From the NCBI GenBank assembly GCA_964577615.1, contig CAZNZW010000099.1:1-5520 (forward strand): a stretch of 5,520 nt of DNA, written 5' to 3'. The position numbers and the translations under genes are program-made. Positions 1 to 5,520 of this stretch are shown one piece after another. Position 1 is the first letter of the stretch; each line of letters begins with the position of its first letter. Below the pieces are notes generated by a model that saw only the letters and a list, made by a program, of their open reading frames with translations, had not been told where the DNA came from and did no database searches. Source of the stretch: QNYZ01 sp964577615. Lineage in GTDB: Bacteria; Desulfobacterota; Desulfobacteria; Desulfobacterales; QNYZ01.

Positions 1-70
1 CCCGGGCCAGTCTTTTCCGTTGAAGATACCGGCCAAAAGCGCTTGGGGCATTTTGTTGGGTTGGCTTCAT
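1..70 (-). CDS. Partial gene, N-terminus only: probable RodZ-like helix-turn-helix protein
   Basis: Only the first 23 codons are in the window; the frame is open to the left edge. The ATG (70-68) follows immediately after the surA TGA (73-71), with no gap, so translation is probably coupled to surA; no separate ribosome binding site is visible. The visible protein begins MKPTQQNAPSAF and continues GRYLQRKRLAR. The segment FGRYLQRKRLAR resembles the first helix of the Cro/C1-type helix-turn-helix (HTH_25) that opens RodZ-family proteins, which usually start with a short polar tail and then FG-x-x-L-x-x-x-R. Known RodZ proteins bind MreB through this cytoplasmic domain and help maintain rod shape. 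An overlapping frame starts at 74 with a 4-base ATGA overlap (MNEANPTKCPKRFWP), but it does not resemble any family I recognise. The gene is likely real; the family call is tentative because so little is visible. Confidence 0.5.
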   Translation of the reverse strand, partial: MKPTQQNAPSAFGRYLQRKRLAR

Positions 71-1126
71 TCATTTGATCAACTTGATATGGGCCCGCGC
101 ACGTAAATCTTTCAGCCACTCCCGGTATTTTTGATCCACAACCTGGTTATAAAGGGTGTCTTCGATCCGTGCCCTGACTTTCTCAAATGATTCCTCCGCC
201 TTTGTATCAACGGCTTCAAGATAAAAAACCTGATACCCCTGGTCCGTTTCGATAATATCGGTAACCCCGCCGGGTTTCAAAGATTCAATGGCCCGTCGGA
301 TCTCGGGGGCAAGCATCTCCGCGCGGATGGTCCCCAAGTCTCCCCCGTCTGCGGCGTTGGGTGCTTTTGAATATTTCCGGGCCAGATCAGCAAAAGGCTC
401 GCCCGCCGCCAGACTTGCGGAAATGTCTTTTATTTTTCTGTATTGATCACTTTCGCCATCTTTCAGATCAATTTTGGCCAGCGGGATCACAATGTTTCTG
501 AGATGATATTTTTTTTCACCCCCGAATTCATCGGGGTGATTTTTGTAATAGGCCGAAATCTCGTCATCGGTAATAACGATTTTAGATCGAATCTCCCGGT
601 TAACCAGACGGGCTCTTAAAATCTGCGCTTTGATCTCTTTGCGAAAATCCGCCAGGCTGCGTCCCTGATTAACGAGCGCTGCCCGGAGCTCCTCCATCGT
701 TATTTTGTTTGATGCCCGGAAGCGTTCAAGCGCCTGATCAACCTGGTTCTGGCTGACCTTGATTTTCAGCCGATTAATTTCCTGGTCGGCCAGTTTTTCA
801 TCAATCAGGAGGTCCAGGTGTTCCTGACGAACTTTCCGAATCAGCAGCTCTTTCTGGGCCAGCGAATATCCGGCCCGGTTTATTTTATCCATGTACGGAG
901 AAACACGCTGATTTAATTCAGATAATGAGACAATATCGTTATTCACGACGGCAATGATCCGATCAACGGTTTCTCTTGCGGAAAGCGAATGAATCCCAAT
1001 AAAAAACGTTATCACTGCAATAAAAAAAGGCACCGGGCACCACTTGATTCCCAAGCCTGGCACCAGTCTAATTCTACTTTGTCGTTTATCCATTTCAGTG
1101 AAATCCGACTCCATGGTTAAACACAC
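71..1126 (-). CDS. surA: SurA/PpiC-type periplasmic peptidyl-prolyl cis-trans isomerase (chaperone)
   Basis: This is a periplasmic folding factor for outer-membrane proteins. From the GTG at 1126 it has 351 residues. An export signal with hydrophobic core at about residues 31-48 has a plausible cleavage site after A50 (HSLSA/RE). The SurA N-terminal chaperone domain spans about 51-195, opening DRIIAVVNNDIVSLSEL, typical of the family. One parvulin rotamase domain spans about 206-306, with RNIVIPLA, FADLARKYSKAP, the DGGDLG loop and ETDQGYQVFYLEAV. A helical tail follows, likely packing back on the N-domain. E. coli SurA is about 428 residues with two parvulin domains; this one has a single domain, as in many deltaproteobacterial homologues. 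The start is uncertain: ATG codons at residues 5 and 12 would give shorter proteins, and M12 (MDKRQ) gives a normal signal-peptide n-region. No start has a convincing ribosome binding site. It lies 48 bases after mfd and abuts the next gene. Confidence 0.9.
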   Translation of the reverse strand: MCLTMESDFTEMDKRQSRIRLVPGLGIKWCPVPFFIAVITFFIGIHSLSARETVDRIIAVVNNDIVSLSELNQRVSPYMDKINRAGYSLAQKELLIRKVRQEHLDLLIDEKLADQEINRLKIKVSQNQVDQALERFRASNKITMEELRAALVNQGRSLADFRKEIKAQILRARLVNREIRSKIVITDDEISAYYKNHPDEFGGEKKYHLRNIVIPLAKIDLKDGESDQYRKIKDISASLAAGEPFADLARKYSKAPNAADGGDLGTIRAEMLAPEIRRAIESLKPGGVTDIIETDQGYQVFYLEAVDTKAEESFEKVRARIEDTLYNQVVDQKYREWLKDLRARAHIKLIK

Positions 1127-1174
1127 GATCCGCGTGTTTTGTATTCAGCTAGAAAAACAGGTGATTAACGGTGC

Positions 1175-4100
1175 TCACGAGTTAACATGCCGGATGATAT
1201 CTTTCAAGATATTTTTCGTTTCACCTAAAATTCGATGAGGACGAGCGGCACTTATCCGGACCGTTAACACATGGCTGTCTGACAGGTGCGCATCTCCCTC
1301 ATTCCCGTACGTGGTCTGCCATTGAACAATCCCCATCGGTTTTTCCTGGTGTGCTGGCGATAAATATAAAATGATTTTCTTCCCGGAGATATCCAGACGT
1401 TTGGCCCCCGCCTGAATGGCCAGAATCCGCAGCATCATCTTGACGAGAAGATTCAGCATCTCCGTCGGCAACTGGCCGAACCGGTCCTCCAGTTCCCGTC
1501 TGAACGATTTAATTTCAGCCAGTTGTCTCATTTTCGCCAGCCGACGGTAAGCTGTCAGGCGTTGATCAATATCCGGCATATACCCTTCAGGGATGAAAGC
1601 AGCCAGAGGAAAATTAATCTCCGGTTCCAGGGGATCGACCCGGGCCTCTCCCTTCAATTCCTCGACAGCGCTTTTCATCAGTTTAAGAAACATGTCATAC
1701 CCAACAGCCGCGATATGGCCGGATTGCGCCGCCCCCAGAATCGTGCCGCCGCCCCGGATTTTAAGATCGTGCATGGCGATCTGGAACCCCGACCCCAGAT
1801 CATTGTGCATCATGAGTACTTTTAAGCGCTTTTTCGCCGCCGGGGTCAACTGGCTTTCCCGAGAGACCAGCAGATAGGCATAGGCCTGCCGGGCAGACCG
1901 CCCCACCCGCCCCCGGAGCTGATAAATCTGCGCCAGACCCAGCCGGCCGGCCCGGTTGATGAGCATGGTATTTGCCGTCGGGATGTCCAGGCCGGATTCA
2001 ATGATGGTTGTGCAGACCAGCAGGTCGATCTCATGATTGGCAAACCGGCACATGACGTCTTCGAGTTCTTCCTCGCCCATGCGGCCATGGGCGATATCGA
2101 TCCGCATTTCGGGTACCAGCCGTTTGAGGTGGCCGGCCATACGCTCAATCCCGGCAATATCGTTGTGTACAAAGTAGACCTGTCCGCCCCGATCGAGTTC
2201 CCGGCGGATGGCTTCGGCAATCACGTCATCGTCGAATTCACAAACATAGGTATCAATCGCCCGGCGATAATCGGGCGGTGTGGAAATAATACTGATATCC
2301 CTGACACCGGTCATGGAAAGGTGGAGTGTCCGGGGAATCGGTGTCGCCGTTAAGGCCAGTACATCCACCGTTGACCGCATCCGTTTCAGCTTTTCTTTAT
2401 GTTTGACACCGAAGCGCTGTTCTTCATCCAGGATCACGAGCCCCAGTTCTCTGAACACCACATCTTTTGAGAACAACCGATGGGTACCAATAACGATATC
2501 CACCCGCCCCGTTTTGATACGGGCAATAATTTCCTTCTGGTGCAGCCTGGAACGAAACCGGCTCAGGCAGGCGATATTAAACGGTGTCCGTTTAAAACGG
2601 GCGGAGAAAGTGGTAAAATGCTGTTCGGCCAGTACAGTCGTGGGAACGGCAACGGCAACCTGTTTTCCGCTGTCGGCGGCAACATATGCCGCGCGCAGCG
2701 CGACCTCGGTTTTCCCATATCCGACATCTCCGCAGACCAGGCGGTCCATGGGAACCGGCCGCGCCATATCGACCAATACATCTTCGATGGCCCGACGCTG
2801 GTCCGGCGTTTCCTCATAAGCAAACAGAGATTTGAAAGTTTCATAACCATCTTCATCCGGCGGTTTAAATGAAAAGCCCTTATGGACCTTGCGTTCAGCA
2901 TAGATCTGTAATAATTTACCGGCAATTTTTTCCGCCGATCGCTTGACCCTGGCTTTAACACGTGCCCACGACTGCCCTCCCATTTTATCCAGACCGGGTG
3001 CAATATCGTCAATCCCCATATATTTTTCAATCATCCCCATGCGGTCAACGGGAAGATAAAGCCGGTCATCGTTTCTATACAAAATCAGCAGGAAATCATT
3101 GGTCACCCCGTCAATGGTCAATTTAACCAGGCCTTCGTATCGCCCGATACCATGTTCATCATGAACGACCAGATCCCCACTGTTCAGGTCTTCCATTGTG
3201 ATCGGTGGCGTCTTCCGGCGGGTTTTGGGCCGCTTCTGAAGTGACCTTTTCGTGTCAAAAATTTCATCTTCAGTGATTACCGCCAGCGATGCTTCCGGCC
3301 AGACAAACCCGGCAGACAATTCTCCCTGTACTGTCCAGATCCCTTTTTCATCCAGATTTACACGGGCAAAAGCAGCGGCCGCAACCGGATGAATGTCATA
3401 CGCGCTTAGCATTTTTCGGATATTCTGCGCACTGGCCTTTGTATGGCACGCAATGACCAGGCACATCCCCGCAATCTGTTGATCAACGATCCATTTTGAA
3501 AGGGGCAGGAAAAAAGAACGGCTGTCTGCCAAGTTAACCATCTGGGTTTTTATCACCGCATTATCCGAGGCCTGAAAAGAATAACNNNNNNNNNNNNNNN
3601 NNNNNNNNNNNNNNNNNNNNNNNNNNNNNNNNNNNNNNNNNNNNNNNNNNNNNNNNNNNNNNNNNNNNNNNNNNNNNNNNNNNNNGGCAGGGTCAGGAAT
3701 AAAATCAAAAAAAGAACCGGGCATCTGATATACAACGGGCAGTAACCATTCAGTCCCCGCTGCCGGGTTCTGGTTTTTAAAGCGACTCGTCAATTCTCTT
3801 ATTCGCGTAATGGAAAGGTCCTGGCGGGCCGCATATCGTCGGACACGGGCTGTAATTTCATCAATCTGATCCATTTCAAAAACAGCTTCGCTGGCCGGCA
3901 GGATCACCGCTTCATCAAGGGTACCTGTTGTTCGCTGGGTCGTTGGTGAGAACAGGCGCAGGGACTCAACCAGATCCCCGTACAACTCGATACGAAGTGG
4001 CTCATCGTATATCGGTGAAAAAATATCCAGAATCCCGCCGCGCACGCAAAAATCACCCGGCTCTTCAACCAGTACCGTTCGTGTATATCCACCCCGGTTC

Positions 4101-4567
4101 AGCTTTTCCACCAGCAGTTCCCGATCCAGATCCTCGCCTTCAAGAATTAATTCGCTGTACGCAAGCAGGTTTGGTTTGGGGATTATTTTCCCCATCACGG
4201 CGTCTATCGATGTGATAACAATCGGTACGGATATCCCCTCGGTCAGACGGTAAAGTGTATTGATCCGCTGTGCGGCAGTATTTTGCTGGTATGACAGGGT
4301 CTTAAATGACATGCTGCCATATGCAGGAAACGAATATATAGGTGTCGGTTGAACGGAAAAGAAAAATCGCAGATCACTCTCGATCTGGCCGGCCGTTTCC
4401 GCGTCTGCGGTTACCACCACCAGGGGACGCTGCAACTGCCGATGGAGTTGATGTATATAACAGGCCTGTTCCGGTCCTGACAGCCCGGTACATGTGATCG
4501 TTTCATTCGAAGCGCCGATTTCCGCCGTTAGTTCTTCCCATCCACTTTTTGCTTGATTTTCAAACAT
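1175..4567 (-). CDS. mfd: Transcription-repair coupling factor Mfd (interrupted by an assembly gap)
   Basis: Mfd is an ATP-driven DNA translocase that dislodges RNA polymerase stalled at lesions and recruits UvrA for nucleotide excision repair. The frame is 1130 residues, against 1148 in E. coli. Visible domains: a UvrB-like N-terminal module (about 1-290, including the RGGILDIF segment around 170-180); the RNA-polymerase-interacting domain (about 464-520, GDLVVHDEHGIGRYEG to YLPVDRMG); and the superfamily 2 motor. Motor motifs are Walker A GDVGYGKT (613-620), DEEQ box (714-717), TATPIPRT (740-747), TTIIESGLDIPTAN (853-866) and QLRGRVGRS (883-891). The TRG translocation region follows (HDLKIRGGGTILG, about 933-945), then the C-terminal TRCF domain. 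Residues 295-328 are unknown because of 100 Ns; both sides stay in frame. All catalytic motifs look intact. The ATG lacks a clear ribosome binding site, and no alternative in-frame ATG is nearby. Confidence 0.97.
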   Translation of the reverse strand: MFENQAKSGWEELTAEIGASNETITCTGLSGPEQACYIHQLHRQLQRPLVVVTADAETAGQIESDLRFFFSVQPTPIYSFPAYGSMSFKTLSYQQNTAAQRINTLYRLTEGISVPIVITSIDAVMGKIIPKPNLLAYSELILEGEDLDRELLVEKLNRGGYTRTVLVEEPGDFCVRGGILDIFSPIYDEPLRIELYGDLVESLRLFSPTTQRTTGTLDEAVILPASEAVFEMDQIDEITARVRRYAARQDLSITRIRELTSRFKNQNPAAGTEWLLPVVYQMPGSFFDFIPDPAXXXXXXXXXXXXXXXXXXXXXXXXXXXXXXXXXXYSFQASDNAVIKTQMVNLADSRSFFLPLSKWIVDQQIAGMCLVIACHTKASAQNIRKMLSAYDIHPVAAAAFARVNLDEKGIWTVQGELSAGFVWPEASLAVITEDEIFDTKRSLQKRPKTRRKTPPITMEDLNSGDLVVHDEHGIGRYEGLVKLTIDGVTNDFLLILYRNDDRLYLPVDRMGMIEKYMGIDDIAPGLDKMGGQSWARVKARVKRSAEKIAGKLLQIYAERKVHKGFSFKPPDEDGYETFKSLFAYEETPDQRRAIEDVLVDMARPVPMDRLVCGDVGYGKTEVALRAAYVAADSGKQVAVAVPTTVLAEQHFTTFSARFKRTPFNIACLSRFRSRLHQKEIIARIKTGRVDIVIGTHRLFSKDVVFRELGLVILDEEQRFGVKHKEKLKRMRSTVDVLALTATPIPRTLHLSMTGVRDISIISTPPDYRRAIDTYVCEFDDDVIAEAIRRELDRGGQVYFVHNDIAGIERMAGHLKRLVPEMRIDIAHGRMGEEELEDVMCRFANHEIDLLVCTTIIESGLDIPTANTMLINRAGRLGLAQIYQLRGRVGRSARQAYAYLLVSRESQLTPAAKKRLKVLMMHNDLGSGFQIAMHDLKIRGGGTILGAAQSGHIAAVGYDMFLKLMKSAVEELKGEARVDPLEPEINFPLAAFIPEGYMPDIDQRLTAYRRLAKMRQLAEIKSFRRELEDRFGQLPTEMLNLLVKMMLRILAIQAGAKRLDISGKKIILYLSPAHQEKPMGIVQWQTTYGNEGDAHLSDSHVLTVRISAARPHRILGETKNILKDIIRHVNS
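3586..3685. other. Assembly gap of 100 Ns inside mfd
   Basis: Exactly 100 undetermined bases interrupt mfd between FFDFIPDPA and YSFQASDNAV. A round 100 is a common placeholder for a gap of unknown length, so the true length may differ. If the gene is intact, the true length must leave remainder 1 when divided by 3, as 100 does. From memory of E. coli Mfd, more residues separate the equivalent landmarks than the 34 implied here, so the real gap may be longer. This is an artefact of assembly, not a biological feature. Confidence 0.98.
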
Positions 4568-4581
4568 AAAATAAGTATCTG
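4553..4581 (+). promoter_or_regulatory. Candidate promoter for tRNA-Thr, overlapping the mfd 5' end
   Basis: A TTGATT at 4553-4558 stands 17 bases before TATCTG at 4576-4581, which would start transcription a few bases before the tRNA at 4600. An alternative -10, TAAAAT at 4567-4572, matches the consensus better but has no good -35 at normal spacing. Either way the promoter must overlap the first codons of mfd on the opposite strand, since only 32 bases separate the two genes. The matches are weak. Confidence 0.25.
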
Positions 4582-4599
4582 TTTCTTTCCAACCGAAAC

Positions 4600-4675
4600 G
4601 CCGACGTAGCTCAGCTGGTAGAGCAGCTGATTCGTAATCAGCAGGTCAGCGGTTCAATTCCGCTCGTCGGCTCCA
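4600..4675 (+). tRNA. tRNA-Thr (anticodon CGT), CCA encoded
   Basis: A complete cloverleaf can be read. The acceptor strand GCCGACG (4600-4606) pairs perfectly with CGTCGGC (4665-4671). The D arm is GCTC/GAGC with loop AGCTGGTA. The anticodon stem GCTGA/TCAGC encloses the loop TTCGTAA (4631-4637), giving anticodon CGT at 4633-4635, which reads the threonine codon ACG. The variable loop is AGGTC. The T arm AGCGG/CCGCT encloses TTCAATT. The discriminator base is T (4672), and the 3' CCA is encoded at 4673-4675. The total is 76 bases. It is divergent from mfd and no other tRNA is adjacent. The D loop has the conserved GG and all stems are Watson-Crick, so the gene looks functional. Confidence 0.97.
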
Positions 4676-4684
4676 TTATGGTTA

Positions 4685-4693
4685 TTTTTTTTT
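4685..4693 (+). terminator. T9 tract just after tRNA-Thr, possible termination site
   Basis: Nine consecutive T residues begin 10 bases after the encoded CCA. No separate GC-rich hairpin precedes them; the nearest stem is the tRNA acceptor/T arm. The tract could provide the U-run for ending the tRNA transcript, but as an intrinsic terminator it is incomplete. Confidence 0.3.
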
Positions 4694-4722
4694 AGAGGGT
4701 CTTTGTCTGATTCTTACTGAAA

Positions 4723-4772
4723 GCCGTTTGTGGCCCCCTCAGCATTAAAAAATTTAAAATATCACAAGCGGC
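4723..4772. repeat. Imperfect inverted repeat (10-bp arms) between tRNA-Thr and the small genes
   Basis: GCCGTTTGTG (4723-4732) can pair with CACAAGCGGC (4763-4772). This gives ten pairs, nine Watson-Crick and one G-T, around an AT-rich 30-base loop that contains AAAAAATTTAAAAT. No T-run follows the right arm, so it does not look like a terminator for the tRNA. It could be an operator-like or RNA hairpin element upstream of the small gene at 4815, or chance. Confidence 0.35.
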
Positions 4773-4814
4773 ACGGATCGTAAACCAGTCTAAGTTTTCC
4801 GCCTTCGGGGTCCA

Positions 4815-5156
4815 ATGAATTGTATCGACGCAATAGAGGGAATGGTAAAAAAGATCATTGACTGCACCTATGAGGATCTATGTTCAGACTTCCTGGACGA
4901 TACGGAGTACATTCGTAATTCAAAAACAGCAATTGTTGCCGTTGAAACATTTACCCATGAAAACAAGGAAATCACCCCGCTGCCGGATGTGCTCAAAAAT
5001 GTACTTTATGAATACGCTAAAGAAAAATGGATAGCTTATCATCTAGAGATTGAAAATGATAAAACAACTGCTGAACCAGATGGGAGCCCCATCGATTTTG
5101 ATTATTTCAATTATTACTATGATTATATTTACGAACACGGCGTCCAGCCATATTGA
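4815..5156 (+). CDS. Unrecognised small acidic protein, 113 residues
   Basis: I do not recognise a family. The protein is strongly acidic: about 24 Asp/Glu against 9 Lys/Arg. It has no signal peptide or membrane segment, so it is probably cytoplasmic. The N-terminal part (about 1-75) looks folded, with a possible helix at 4-16, a strand TAIVAVETFT (about 38-47) and a helix VLKNVLYEYAKEKWIAYHLEIE (about 58-79). The tail is unusually rich in aromatics: FDYFNYYYDYIYEHG. It has two or three Cys but no metal-binding spacing. The ATG at 4815 has GGGG four bases upstream, a weak ribosome binding site. M10 is an alternative start, with GAGGG too close to it. Codon use is more AT-rich than in mfd. The next small gene starts 20 bases downstream, so the two are probably co-transcribed. 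It is likely a real gene, of unknown function. Confidence 0.65.
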   Translation: MNCIDAIEGMVKKIIDCTYEDLCSDFLDDTEYIRNSKTAIVAVETFTHENKEITPLPDVLKNVLYEYAKEKWIAYHLEIENDKTTAEPDGSPIDFDYFNYYYDYIYEHGVQPY

Positions 5157-5176
5157 CTGGCCGGCAATGGTGACCC

Positions 5177-5401
5177 ATGTCCAATTCGAATGAAGCTGAT
5201 TTTAAAGGTGAGATAGACAAAATTTCCAAAACGATCGATTCTATTTTAAACAAAATTGAGTCAGAGCGCGCCAAACTGCTCGGATCCGATCAAAGTGAAA
5301 CACCGGTACCCGTTAATGCACCGGAAGAAAACACCATCCAGCCAGGCGCCGAAGTAAAACCAGACAAAAAAATCGTCTCAGATACAGACATGCCCGCATA
5401 A
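5177..5401 (+). CDS. Unrecognised small protein with N-terminal coiled coil, 74 residues
   Basis: I do not recognise a family. Residues F9, I13, I16, I20, I23, I27, E30 and L34 follow an exact 4-3-4-3 spacing, hydrophobic at all positions except E30. This predicts an amphipathic helix of about 27 residues that should form a coiled coil or bind a partner helix. The remainder (about 37-74) is rich in Pro, Glu, Asp, Val and Lys, with no predicted fold, and ends in DTDMPA, so it is probably disordered. There is no signal peptide, membrane segment or Cys. The ATG is 20 bases after the stop of the acidic 113-residue gene, with no strong ribosome binding site (GGTGA is only 3 bases upstream), so translation may depend on the upstream gene. 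No terminator is seen after it. The heptad pattern argues for a real protein, but at this length the gene call remains moderate. Confidence 0.55.
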   Translation: MSNSNEADFKGEIDKISKTIDSILNKIESERAKLLGSDQSETPVPVNAPEENTIQPGAEVKPDKKIVSDTDMPA

Positions 5402-5439
5402 GCGCACTTTTAATAATTTCCAGCCACATCCTTTTTCCG

Positions 5440-5520
5440 CTATGGGGACGTCTGCTCATCCTCGAAAGCGGTCGCCCAGATCTTACTCAAATCCGCCACC
5501 AGTCTGATTCTCCAACTAAA
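5440..5520 (-). CDS. Possible C-terminal fragment of a gene entering from the right edge
   Basis: On the minus strand a frame is open from the window edge to a TAG at 5442-5440, giving 26 residues that end RIRLVADLSKIWATAFEDEQ then TSP. The peptide could form a C-terminal helix, but I cannot assign it to a family. An open frame of this length arises easily by chance, so it may be no gene at all. If real, the gene would converge on the two small plus-strand genes, with 38 bases between stop codons and no visible bidirectional terminator. Confidence 0.25.
   Translation of the reverse strand, partial: FSWRIRLVADLSKIWATAFEDEQTSP

Noticed and set aside
1044..1238. Plus-strand open frame of 64 codons across the surA start and mfd end
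   Set aside because: It lies antisense to two well-supported genes, has no ribosome binding site and no recognisable protein features.
1523..2872. Several plus-strand open frames of 94-179 codons inside mfd
   Set aside because: They lie opposite the helicase core of mfd, whose motifs are intact, and their peptides show no family signature. They are shadows of a long GC-rich gene.
1846..3030. Minus-strand open frames of 124 and 155 codons within mfd
   Set aside because: They are out-of-frame readings of mfd, low in recognisable motifs, while the mfd frame itself has complete helicase motifs at these positions.
3553..3735. Minus-strand 60-codon open frame spanning the N gap
   Set aside because: It is open only because Ns cannot encode stops, and it overlaps mfd in another frame.
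3904..4215. Open frames on both strands within the mfd N-terminal region
   Set aside because: They overlap the UvrB-like module of mfd in other frames, with no independent evidence of coding.
4600..4675. tRNA-Thr as a proven integration (att) site
   Set aside because: The tRNA is complete with CCA, but no direct repeat of its 3' end and no integrase are present in the window, so only a weak suggestion is justified.
4695..4740. GAGGG ... CCCTC pairing as a terminator hairpin downstream of tRNA-Thr
   Set aside because: The arms are only about five bases with a loop of more than 30, and no T-run follows the right arm.
4815..5401. Toxin-antitoxin or anti-phage module for the two small genes
   Set aside because: Neither protein shows a toxin fold, nuclease motif or DNA-binding domain that I can recognise; size and pairing alone are not enough.

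Overview
The window looks like a chromosomal housekeeping segment of a Gram-negative bacterium. I suspect Desulfobacterota (the former deltaproteobacteria, perhaps Desulfobacterales). This rests on a short, single-parvulin SurA-type chaperone directly behind mfd, followed by what looks like a RodZ-type helix-turn-helix gene. No taxonomic marker is present, so this is inference. A run of exactly 100 Ns inside mfd shows that the contig was scaffolded across an assembly gap.

Minus strand, positions 4567 down to 1: mfd (transcription-repair coupling factor, 4567-1175) is followed after 48 bases by a surA/PpiC-type periplasmic peptidyl-prolyl isomerase (1126-71). Its TGA stop abuts the ATG of a third gene that runs off the left edge (70-1). 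The first 23 residues of that gene resemble the start of RodZ-like cytoskeletal proteins. All three are co-oriented and tightly packed, so they probably form one transcription unit. Mfd acts on stalled RNA polymerase in the cytoplasm, SurA on outer-membrane protein folding in the periplasm, and a RodZ-like protein would act at the inner membrane in cell-shape control. The link between them is genomic rather than a shared pathway.

Plus strand, positions 4600 to 5401: a complete tRNA-Thr gene (anticodon CGT, CCA encoded) starts 32 bases from the divergent mfd start. A 139-base spacer follows, with a T9 tract and an imperfect inverted repeat. Two small unrecognised genes then lie 20 bases apart: a strongly acidic 113-residue protein and a 74-residue protein with a clear N-terminal heptad repeat and a disordered-looking tail. 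The last ~80 bases contain a minus-strand open frame that enters from the right edge and ends at 5440. It may be the C-terminal end of another gene or part of a dispersed element.

I see no CRISPR array, complete insertion sequence, rRNA, toxin-antitoxin pair or recognisable defence system. The best candidates for something undescribed are the two small plus-strand genes behind the tRNA. The sequence alone does not support assigning them a function.
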